Assembly (NCBI GenBank): GCA_030765525.1
Contig: JAVCCK010000034.1
Coordinates: forward strand, 1-64,000
Reading direction: 5' to 3'
From: Candidatus Lernaella stagnicola
GTDB taxonomy: Bacteria; Lernaellota; Lernaellaia; Lernaellales; Lernaellaceae
DNA: 64,000 nt
In this document: one piece after another, positions 8,006 through 14,350 of the stretch
How positions within the stretch are numbered: position 1 is the first letter of the stretch
How the letters are laid out: each line of letters opens with the position of its first letter
Position numbers and translations under genes: made by a program
Notes under the pieces: model-generated
Told to the model about the DNA's origin: nothing
The model's database searches: none
Seen by the model: the letters and a program-made list of their open reading frames with translations, nothing else

Positions 8006-8797
8006 CTACGGTAAGCGGCGGAGCCTCGCGATCAATTTGCGGTGCTGGTTAGCACTGACCGTGCACCCGAGGGCGTCGTAGACTAGCTCCCCCAAGAGGG
8101 CCTCACCCTCTTGGGAAAAAAACCGAGTCCAACTTCCATCCAGCCGCCCGACGGTCTTCAGTACGTCGGCCATCGCCTCGTGTATTGTCGCGGCGGGCCT
8201 CCAAGCCAGCGCAACCGGTTCTGGTCGCTCCAAGATGAGGATGCGATGAACCTCCGATACGAGATCGGCAAGCGCGGGCCGACCCGGCGTGGGCTCTTTG
8301 CGCCGCTGGCGACTACCGAGTGTTCGCTCCGCCCCCTCGTTCTCGCTCGCCGGGTTCTGATCCATGAAACGATGCTCAGCCAGCGCGCGGAACAACAAGG
8401 CGGCAGGGTGGTCGGCGGGATCACCGTTCGTGGCCGGGTCAGCTGCGCAGCACCCGCTGGCGAGGGTGACGATTTCTCGACGCTCGGGAATTGGGGGATA
8501 CTCCCGCCTCCAAGAATCAATACGGTCCTCCAGATTCCGATATCCTTGGCCTCCGTCTCCCCGGCGCTCGTGGAAAACGACCGGCTCCGGGATCGGCGCC
8601 TGGAACACGAAAACGGTCGTTCCAGGTTCTAGCTGACACCACCGCTTGATGAGGGCGCCAAACCGTGTGTCCGCCGCAACCACCGCCGCTAGTTCGGCTC
8701 GGAGGCGCTGCGTCCGATCCCCGCGCTGAGCGAAAAACCAGAACCCGAGACCAGTCGGGCTCCGTACGGGGTCAATCTTTGCCATCAAAAGTCTCAT
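8006..8797 (-). CDS. Hypothetical protein, 263 aa
   Basis: I do not recognise a family. The ATG at 8797 has GGAGA six bases upstream and overlaps the stop of the upstream 56-codon gene (ATGA), so translation is coupled. The protein is soluble. An N-terminal strand-rich part (GLGFWFFAQRGDRTQRL, GTTVFVFQAPIPEPVVF) is followed by a Cys pair (SGCCAADPA), a charged linker (GSRQRRKEPTPGR) and helical C-terminal segments. It is the last gene of the RNase HI operon. A role in the mobile element is likely but unproven. Confidence 0.65.
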   Translation of the reverse strand: MRLLMAKIDPVRSPTGLGFWFFAQRGDRTQRLRAELAAVVAADTRFGALIKRWCQLEPGTTVFVFQAPIPEPVVFHERRGDGGQGYRNLEDRIDSWRREYPPIPERREIVTLASGCCAADPATNGDPADHPAALLFRALAEHRFMDQNPASENEGAERTLGSRQRRKEPTPGRPALADLVSEVHRILILERPEPVALAWRPAATIHEAMADVLKTVGRLDGSWTRFFSQEGEALLGELVYDALGCTVSANQHRKLIARLRRLP

Positions 8798-8964
8798 AAC
8801 AATCTCCTTTCCACGGATTCACGCATGGGTAGGTCATGTCCCCAGTGAGATGATGATGGGATGCGCGGCTCGGCGTTCTCGTCCCCAGTGGGATCGTCGC
8901 AGGCCAGTTCGACCGGTTCGGGCACAAGCACAGCGATACTGGGAAAGATGGGTTCGTTCTGCAT
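8794..8964 (-). CDS. Small protein, 56 aa, coupled to the next gene
   Basis: A 56-codon gene starting MQNEPIFPSIAVLVPEPVEL with an AAGGAG site six bases before the ATG. Its stop overlaps the start of the 263-aa gene (ATGA). It is acidic in the middle (CDDPTGDENAEP) and basic at the end (ESVERRLL), with no membrane segment. It resembles no family I know. The strong ribosome site and the exact overlap make it a likely real gene between RNase HI and the 263-aa protein. Confidence 0.6.
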   Translation of the reverse strand: MQNEPIFPSIAVLVPEPVELACDDPTGDENAEPRIPSSSHWGHDLPMRESVERRLL

Positions 8965-8995
8965 GGTCAACTCCTTGTCTATCGGTTATATGTTC

Positions 8996-9433
8996 TTACT
9001 CGTTGATTTGCCGGTCCAGCTCTTCGCAAGCCAATCGGTGGACCTCCTCGTTCATCTCGTGTCCGTTGTGCCCTCGCACCCAGATGAACTCGACCTCGCG
9101 CGTGGAGACCAGCTTCCGAAGCTCGCGCCATAGGTCCTGGTTCAGCACGGGCTTGCCGCCGGAGTTGAGCCAGTGCCGGGCGATCCACTTGTCCATCCAC
9201 TTGTTAAAACCGTCGACGAGGTATTTGCAGTCGGAGACGACTTTGACCTTGGCCCTCTCCGGCGTTCTCTTCAGTCCCTCAATAGCGGGGAGAATCTCCA
9301 TCCGGTTCGACGTAGTGCTTTCCGCGAATCCGACAACCGCCTGTCGTTCGTTGTCATGAACGATTACGCACGCCCAAGCGCCTTTGCCGGGATTTTCATG
9401 TATCGAACCGTCGGTGTAGATGCTGTAGGACAT
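8996..9433 (-). CDS. rnhA: Ribonuclease HI
   Basis: Cleaves RNA in RNA-DNA hybrids. The 145-aa protein starts at MSYSIYTDGS, supported by a GGAGGAG site five bases upstream; a longer reading frame exists but lacks support. Active-site residues are Asp8 (YTDGS), Glu46 (NRMEI), Asp68 (VSDCKYL) and His122 (VRGHNGH). The position equal to E. coli Asp134 is His132 (NEEVHRLA) instead of Asp, a replacement reported to be tolerated in the E. coli enzyme. It is the first gene of a three-gene minus-strand unit in the accessory region, so it is probably the mobile element's copy and may serve its replication. Confidence 0.92.
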   Translation of the reverse strand: MSYSIYTDGSIHENPGKGAWACVIVHDNERQAVVGFAESTTSNRMEILPAIEGLKRTPERAKVKVVSDCKYLVDGFNKWMDKWIARHWLNSGGKPVLNQDLWRELRKLVSTREVEFIWVRGHNGHEMNEEVHRLACEELDRQINE

Positions 9434-9965
9434 AACTGCTCCTCCTGATGCTGACGGGCGCCCCGTCAAAGTTTGATGACCCTCTTATCTTCGGCCACAG
9501 GAGGTCTTCGGTGATGATGCCCGAGGGTGGTTGGGTGGGGGGGGCTGGTGGAGCAGTCCGATGGGTAGACCAGGATTCCCCGGGTAGCTGCGGAACAGAG
9601 ATGGGGCCGGATCACAAGGTGGGTTGTTGAGACGATCTGGGCGGCTTTGCCCGTTGAAGTGTATTCAAAATTAATCGACCCAAATTCGTTCCAACTTGCG
9701 AGTTCGAGCGACGCTCTAACTCCTCCGCCCCGACGTCGGCCCCTTAAACGAGTCAATGATTTTACCATCTGATAGCAAAATTATCAAGCAAATACCAGCC
9801 TTTGGCCTCGATAGTCGGTGGGGTCATCACGGGAGGGGGGGGGCGTCGGTCGGCCCTTTCGGCGGCCCGGGTTGGGTCATTTGTAAGTTAAAGGCAGACG
9901 GTGGCGAAACTGAGGGCCAACGGTTGGCATCGCAGCTTTCGGCACCCAAATTGGAGGTAGGTCGG
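9434..9965. other. Divergent intergenic region with G-runs
   Basis: This 530-bp stretch separates the leftward RNase HI operon from the rightward replication-type operon, so both promoters should lie here. I see no clear consensus promoter pair. Two long G tracts stand out: GGG-N5-GGG-T-G8 at about 9528-9544, which could form a quadruplex, and a G9 run at 9835-9843. Open frames over the region lack ribosome sites. Confidence 0.5.
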
Positions 9966-10721
9966 ATGAATACGAAAGGGAAAAGCGCGTCGGCACAAAA
10001 TGAAAACGACGTCGCGGGATGGATCGAGCAGCCGCTGGAGGCATACGAACAGCAGTCCTATGGCGACATCGCCCAGAAAGTGGAGGAACATTTTAAGGTA
10101 ACCGACATGGGCAAGCTTGAGGTCGGGATACTTCTCCGTGACACGTTTTTCGGCAACGACGAGAAGCGCTTTCGGTCTCGGTCACCGAAGGAAAACTCGG
10201 TCCGCCGGTTGGCCCAAGCGCTCGCGCATCGGGGCAGGGCGATGCTCCCACGGTCAACCCTGCACGAGATGATCGCCGTCGGCTTCGACGACGAGAGGCT
10301 CGGCATATCGGTCAAACAAAAGGCGAAGCTGAGCTACACCCACCGCGTCCGTCTGCTGCGGGTGAAGGACCCGGCGTTGAAGTTGAAACTCGCGCTGGAG
10401 GTTGTGAAGAAGGGTTGGTCGACTGACGCCCTCGCCGACAGAATCAAGGAGGCGATCGGAACCAAGAAGCGCGACCTAGTGAAAGGGGTGCTCAACGACC
10501 TCAAGCGCGTTAGGGAGAGTCTGGACACGCTGGAGGACTCGGATGCCGTCGCATCCGACGACCTGGTACTCATCGTCGAAGGGCTCAAGGGTCTCGCCGA
10601 GAAGGCGGCCGAACTCTATTGCACGCTGTACCCCGAACAAGACTCCCAGGACGTGTCCGAGCGCTCGGACACCGAAGCATCCGACTCCCCCGCTGCCGAG
10701 GAGGAGGTGGCCCATGCGTGA
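9966..10721 (+). CDS. Hypothetical helical DNA-binding-like protein, element operon gene 1
   Basis: I start at MNTKGKSASAQ because GGAGGT stands seven bases upstream; an in-frame extension to 9756 is G-rich and unlikely. The 251-aa product is almost all helical and charged, with no membrane part. The middle (LPRSTLHEMIAVGF then LSYTHRVRLLRVKDPALKLK, KGWSTDALADRIKEAIG) resembles the helical DNA-binding part of ParB-like or KorB-like proteins, but I see no ParB N-terminal motif. The C-terminus is acidic. It overlaps the next gene by eight bases. A partition or regulatory role is possible, not shown. Confidence 0.65.
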   Translation: MNTKGKSASAQNENDVAGWIEQPLEAYEQQSYGDIAQKVEEHFKVTDMGKLEVGILLRDTFFGNDEKRFRSRSPKENSVRRLAQALAHRGRAMLPRSTLHEMIAVGFDDERLGISVKQKAKLSYTHRVRLLRVKDPALKLKLALEVVKKGWSTDALADRIKEAIGTKKRDLVKGVLNDLKRVRESLDTLEDSDAVASDDLVLIVEGLKGLAEKAAELYCTLYPEQDSQDVSERSDTEASDSPAAEEEVAHA

Positions 10722-11229
10722 GGGAATAGTCACGTCGGAATCACGCCGCAAGAAAACCTTCACGGAAGCGCGCTTCATCGGCGTGCGGGAGAAGAGTGGA
10801 CACCTGCTTTGGCGGTTCGATCTGCCTGGATCGACCGTCGAGATCGTCACGACCAACGAACAGCTGGATTGCTCAAAAGAGTGGATGGTGCTGGCTCTGA
10901 GCAACGAGGAGACAGACAACGTCGATCTTCGAGTACCCGTCGCCAGGTCGGCTATGTCGATATTGGGCGACTCCGGCCTTCCCCTCGTCGTCGTCCTCAC
11001 GGTCAATCGCAAACGGTCTATCGGATTCTGTGCAGTAGTCGTCGATTACGTCGGCCACTTTATTAACATGGTCGAGTTATCTGGGCGCGTTCTTCCTGTA
11101 GAGGTTGAGCTCGGAAAAACCGGCAGGCCGCGTTCGTTTCGATTTCTGAACCTGAGACTGAATGACGCCCAGGTCACCCGCGAGGACCCACCCGATGAAC
11201 CGGGTCCGGCCACGGACGAGGTGGTGTAG
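10714..11229 (+). CDS. Hypothetical protein, element operon gene 2
   Basis: A 171-aa protein starting MREGIVTSESRRKKTF within the last codons of the previous gene. It reads as mostly beta-strand (HLLWRFDLPGSTVEIVTT, LPLVVVLTVNRKRS, IGFCAVVVDYVGHF) with a basic N-terminus and a Pro/Glu/Asp-rich end. No family is recognised. Tight packing and overlap with the gene before, and a two-base gap to the replication-initiator-like gene after, make it part of the same transcript. Confidence 0.65.
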   Translation: MREGIVTSESRRKKTFTEARFIGVREKSGHLLWRFDLPGSTVEIVTTNEQLDCSKEWMVLALSNEETDNVDLRVPVARSAMSILGDSGLPLVVVLTVNRKRSIGFCAVVVDYVGHFINMVELSGRVLPVEVELGKTGRPRSFRFLNLRLNDAQVTREDPPDEPGPATDEVV

Positions 11230-11231
11230 CG

Positions 11232-12488
11232 ATGAGCCGCCCGCGCCTTCATCCCTCGCCTTTGGACCCCAAGAAGCCGAAGAAGCCCAGCTATAGCGTG
11301 ATCCCGAACGCCTGGATACTCGACGCCCCCGATCTTCCAGATGACGTGTTCCGCATCCGTCTTGTCCTACGGAGGTACACGACCATCGAGGAAAGAAAGG
11401 ACGATGGCACCTACAAGGTCGATCCCTCGTGGGCTGGAACCGTGAGACTTGGCGAAAGGACAGGGTGGGCGAGAAACAAGGTTTCCACAACGATCGCCCA
11501 ACTGGAGAGGGCCGACCAGGTTCACACGAAGCGTAGGTTTGGACATTCGGCGAAGCGATACCTGGAACTGCCGTTAGGTGGTCCCCGCGACGGCTCCAAT
11601 CCCGAGGGGTGGCGGTGGACTAAGCTCTCCAACAAGGATTTCATCGAACGTCCCGACCTCACGGATGCGCAGTTCCGACTGACCGCGGTGCTGAAGGCCG
11701 GGACGATGAGAACGCGGGGCGGATGCCGATGGCCGGTAAAGAAGCTGGCGACGATCTGCGGCTGGTCAACGAGCAAGGTTAACCGGGTCCTGCGTTCGCT
11801 AACAACTCTGGGGATGGTCGTGACGAAGCCGGGCTCGGCACCCGACGAACCAGCCACTCGGAAGGTGATCCCGCGCCCCACGGCACAAACGTCGTCGTGT
11901 CAAATTCCGAACAATCGTCATGTCAAGAACGGATCAATCGTCGTGTCAAAATCCGAACAATCTTACGTGTCACAACCCGAACAATCGTCGTGTCAGAACC
12001 CGAACAACGTACAACTACGAGAGTACAACCACGAGTCTCAGACGAGTACGAACCCGACAACGTCCGCCTCGACAGGGGGCCAGCCCCCTATCTCGGCGGA
12101 CCTGCCCTGCGGGCAGCCCTCTTTTGGAAACGTCGAGGAAACCACAGCGAACTGCTTCGGTAAAGCGGTACGACCGACAGGTCATCCAGCGGTAGAAGCG
12201 TCAGCCGGTCCGTCGGTCGGCGGTTCGTCGAACCAGGGGGCCTGCGGTTCGTTGGCAGGCCGCGACATCCTGGCGGCTCTGGCTGAGATGACGAAACCAA
12301 CCGATCAATCCGCAGCGGACGATCACGGTTCGTCGTCAACGTCGTTAGAGGGTTCGTCGTTGGAAGCACCGGCGGCCCTCGGACCTCCGGTTCGGCACCA
12401 CGTGATCGTTGGCGCCCCCGGTCTGCTCCCCTCGTCACCTTGTACTCTCCAAGACGATCAGAAGGAGGTAAAAAAGGATGAATCGTAA
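11232..12488 (+). CDS. Replication-initiator-like protein with two winged helices and internal iterons
   Basis: A 418-aa protein with two similar winged-helix units. The first covers about 20-115 (DAPDLPDDVFRIRLVLRRY, then TVRLGERTGWARNKVSTTIA). The second covers about 130-205 (RPDLTDAQFRLTAVLKAG, then KLATICGWSTSKVNRVLRSL). This duplicated layout is seen in replication initiators and DnaD/HTH proteins of plasmids and phages. Residues 215-260 are low complexity and are encoded by five 23/24-bp tandem DNA repeats. The C-terminal part is Ser/Gly/Pro-rich and looks disordered. The arrangement mirrors phage lambda O, whose iterons lie inside the gene. It overlaps the next gene by 11 bases. The replication role is inferred. 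Confidence 0.7.
   Translation: MSRPRLHPSPLDPKKPKKPSYSVIPNAWILDAPDLPDDVFRIRLVLRRYTTIEERKDDGTYKVDPSWAGTVRLGERTGWARNKVSTTIAQLERADQVHTKRRFGHSAKRYLELPLGGPRDGSNPEGWRWTKLSNKDFIERPDLTDAQFRLTAVLKAGTMRTRGGCRWPVKKLATICGWSTSKVNRVLRSLTTLGMVVTKPGSAPDEPATRKVIPRPTAQTSSCQIPNNRHVKNGSIVVSKSEQSYVSQPEQSSCQNPNNVQLREYNHESQTSTNPTTSASTGGQPPISADLPCGQPSFGNVEETTANCFGKAVRPTGHPAVEASAGPSVGGSSNQGACGSLAGRDILAALAEMTKPTDQSAADDHGSSSTSLEGSSLEAPAALGPPVRHHVIVGAPGLLPSSPCTLQDDQKEVKKDES
11893..12008 (+). repeat. Five tandem 23/24-bp iteron-like repeats
   Basis: Units at 11893-11915, 11916-11938, 11939-11961, 11962-11985 and 11986-12008 follow the pattern CGTCGTGTCAAAAYCCGAAC plus AAT. Four units are 23 bp and one is 24 bp, which is not a multiple of three, so the repetition is at DNA level and not a protein repeat. 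The spacing is close to two helical turns, as for initiator-binding iterons. All lie inside the putative initiator gene. Confidence 0.9.
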
Positions 12489-13176
12489 CTTCGACTTTTC
12501 CCAGCTGAACGAGTTCGAGGCCCGCGTCGTCGAGGCAGGGCGTATCTACGCCAAGCTGAAGCTGGCCACCGGCTGCCGAAACATCAACGGGTTGCCTGTG
12601 CGACGCTCAGACCCACGAGCGCACCGGAACTGGCGGGTCTTCGCCGCCACGGTGGCCCTTTGCGACGAAGCTGCCATCGACGTGCGGGAGTTTCTCCGCT
12701 GCGTGCTGTGGCGTACCGTGGACGAGCTACAACGCGGCTGGGAGGCGTCGCCGAGCATGTTGCCGACTAAGTGGGCCGTGGACCGCTGGAAGAAGTTCCG
12801 GCACCAGTTGCCGCCTGATAACACGCTAGAGCAGTTCCAGATCGACACGTTGGCCGTGATCCGCACGAGCCGGGCGTTTCTACGCGGGCGGGCGCTCCAC
12901 CTCTTCGGTGAGGAGGTGTCCCTAGACTACCTTTGGGGTTACCGGGAGTCCGGATCGGGCTTCAACCTGGCGATCCGTTGGATGGCGTCACTGGCGCGCC
13001 CGTACCTCGCCCTGTCCAAAGCTTTCTGGAAGTGGTTTGAGACCGCACCGGCGACCGTGGTTGAGGAGCACGTCCCCGTACAGGACTTGAAGACCTGGCG
13101 GTGGAAGCTATCGACGGACACGGTCTTCATCGAGAAGGCGAGAGAAATCATGGGGGAGGACCTGTGGGAGAGATGA
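12478..13176 (+). CDS. Hypothetical protein after the initiator-like gene
   Basis: A 232-aa, mainly helical, soluble protein starting MNRNFDFSQLNEFEAR, with AAGGAGG upstream of the ATG inside the previous gene's end. It is rich in Trp and Arg (RNWRVFAATVALCDEAAID, LPTKWAVDRWKKFRHQL). I recognise no family. Its position directly after an iteron-bearing initiator-like gene is where phages and plasmids often place a helicase loader, so that is one hypothesis. I see no Walker motif, so it is not an AAA+ loader. Confidence 0.6.
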   Translation: MNRNFDFSQLNEFEARVVEAGRIYAKLKLATGCRNINGLPVRRSDPRAHRNWRVFAATVALCDEAAIDVREFLRCVLWRTVDELQRGWEASPSMLPTKWAVDRWKKFRHQLPPDNTLEQFQIDTLAVIRTSRAFLRGRALHLFGEEVSLDYLWGYRESGSGFNLAIRWMASLARPYLALSKAFWKWFETAPATVVEEHVPVQDLKTWRWKLSTDTVFIEKAREIMGEDLWER

Positions 13177-13469
13177 CGACAAAACCAAGCCAGAGCGAAA
13201 AAACTCGTCGTGATCTTGACGAACTGCTCCTTAGGCTCCTGGAGTTGGAAGCCGACGGCCACGACATCGACTGGGAGAGTAGCATGGTTCTCTTAGATGA
13301 ACCGAAGCCTGAACCGGAAGATGTGGACGAAGTGTTCTACTGGCGGCCGGTTCCGCGTGGTCCGTACTGGCCGCTCGTCGAGCACCTAGTACAGGAGAAG
13401 CTGAAGGAAGCTGAAGACAACAACAATAATCTTCTGGGTGAGGACGATCAGAACAAGGAGGTGAGATGA
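13173..13469 (+). CDS. Small acidic hypothetical protein
   Basis: A 98-aa acidic protein starting MTTKPSQSEKTRRDLDELLL. The ATG overlaps the previous stop (ATGA) and is preceded by GGGAG. It has an N-terminal Leu-rich helix and then an acidic region (EPKPEPEDVDEVFYW). A central WRPVPRGPYWPLVEHLVQEK segment may be a folded core. No family is known. Tight coupling supports its being real. Confidence 0.6.
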   Translation: MTTKPSQSEKTRRDLDELLLRLLELEADGHDIDWESSMVLLDEPKPEPEDVDEVFYWRPVPRGPYWPLVEHLVQEKLKEAEDNNNNLLGEDDQNKEVR

Positions 13470-13702
13470 ACGGCAACGGTCGTGCTTCGTGGCCTAGCAG
13501 CTGGCGGTGGATGCTGCCGGGAACGGTCTCGTCGGCGATGACGATAAACGGAAGCCAGGATGATCTGCTTGGGGATTCTATTTTTAACTTTCTCATGGAC
13601 AGAAAATCTTGCGAGGTAAGCTACGAGTATGGAAGGCGCACCAATGAAACCGCGCGTAAATCGGAGATGAAGAAACTTTTTCAGCATCGAGGAAAAAGAT
13701 GA
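13466..13702 (+). CDS. Small hypothetical protein, 78 aa
   Basis: Starts MNGNGRASWPSSWRWMLPGT at an ATG overlapping the previous stop, with AAGGAGGTGAG just before it. It has a short apolar middle and a basic C-terminus (RKSEMKKLFQHRGKR). It resembles no family I know. Four-base overlaps on both sides show that it belongs to the same translationally coupled operon. Confidence 0.55.
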   Translation: MNGNGRASWPSSWRWMLPGTVSSAMTINGSQDDLLGDSIFNFLMDRKSCEVSYEYGRRTNETARKSEMKKLFQHRGKR

Positions 13703-14022
13703 AAGACCCAGAGATTCAGACCCTAAACTTGTCTAACGGCGTCGTGCAGCCCGCGCGCCCTAGTATAGCTCAAACTGAAACCCCGCCGGTCGGCGTAAGG
13801 CTCAGGGCGATTCGTAAAATGAAAGGCGTGTCGTTGGCCAATCTTGCCAAGGCGACCGGCCTGGCGTTCACGACCGTGCAAGCCGTCGAGGTGAGGAGCG
13901 ATCCCCGGCTTTCTACGCTATGTAAATTGTGCGAGGCACTTGAAATAACGCTGATCGACGTGCTGGATACCGATCAATTCGCCGCAATCCTGCCAAAACT
14001 CGCGATGGAAAGCACTCCTTGA
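13699..14022 (+). CDS. XRE-family helix-turn-helix regulator
   Basis: A 107-aa protein. Residues about 32-90 form a Cro/CI-type HTH: VGVRLRAIRKMKGVSLANLA, then KATGLAFTTVQAVE as the recognition region, then LSTLCKLCEALEITLIDVL. The first 30 residues are an unstructured extension. It is the last gene of the seven-gene coupled operon and ends about 185 bp from the tRNA-Arg gene. It is probably the element's own repressor or copy-control regulator; its operators are not identified. Confidence 0.85.
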   Translation: MKDPEIQTLNLSNGVVQPARPSIAQTETPPVGVRLRAIRKMKGVSLANLAKATGLAFTTVQAVEVRSDPRLSTLCKLCEALEITLIDVLDTDQFAAILPKLAMESTP

Positions 14023-14109
14023 TTATCGGTGAGGACGCTCGATGATGCGTAATATTTTCGAGAAGCAAATGTCCAATCGCGGCGACAAGATAAGCTATCG
14101 CGCTATTCT

Positions 14110-14133
14110 TTTTGCACAACATTTTGCACAACA
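14110..14133. repeat. Perfect 12-bp tandem duplication
   Basis: TTTTGCACAACA occurs twice head to tail between the XRE gene and the tRNA-Arg gene. Its position at the end of the putative element, next to a tRNA 3' end, would suit integrase or excisionase binding sites. No integrase gene is in the window. Confidence 0.7.
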
Positions 14134-14163
14134 CTTGGTATTTTGCAGTTATCTTTATAAAGC

Positions 14164-14200
14164 AAAAGCCCCCAATTCCTGTTTAGAATCGGGGGCTTTA
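14164..14200. terminator. Bidirectional intrinsic terminator
   Basis: AAAGCCCCC and GGGGGCTTT form a perfect 9-bp stem around a 17-nt loop, with T-rich tails on both strands. It lies directly downstream of the minus-strand tRNA-Arg and at the end of the plus-strand element operon. Confidence 0.85.
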
Positions 14201-14206
14201 GGTTAC

Positions 14207-14280
14207 CACGCCAGGAGGGACTCGAACCCACGACCTGCGGATTAGAAGTCCGCTGCTCTATCCATCTGAGCTACTGGCGC
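14207..14280 (-). tRNA. tRNA-Arg (anticodon TCT)
   Basis: The minus strand folds as a cloverleaf: acceptor GCGCCAG/CTGGCGT, D-arm GCTC..GAGC, anticodon stem GCGGA/TCCGC around the loop CTTCTAA (anticodon TCT), and a T-loop TTCGAGT. The CCA end is not encoded. The T-stem GTGGG/CCCTC has one T-T mismatch. The 3' end points toward the accessory region at lower coordinates, the usual polarity for elements integrated at tRNA genes. Confidence 0.93.
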
Positions 14281-14350
14281 CTAAGCGGCGGTCTATATAA
14301 CACAAGCCGCGCGGCGGCGAAAAGGGTGCGGGCGACAAAAACCACGGAGT

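Noticed and set aside
9756-9965. N-terminal extension of the first element operon gene
   Set aside because: It is G-rich and low in coding character, and a GGAGGT site precedes the internal ATG at 9966.
11893-12008. CRISPR array
   Set aside because: Units are directly adjacent with no spacers, and the array lies inside a coding sequence; iterons fit better.
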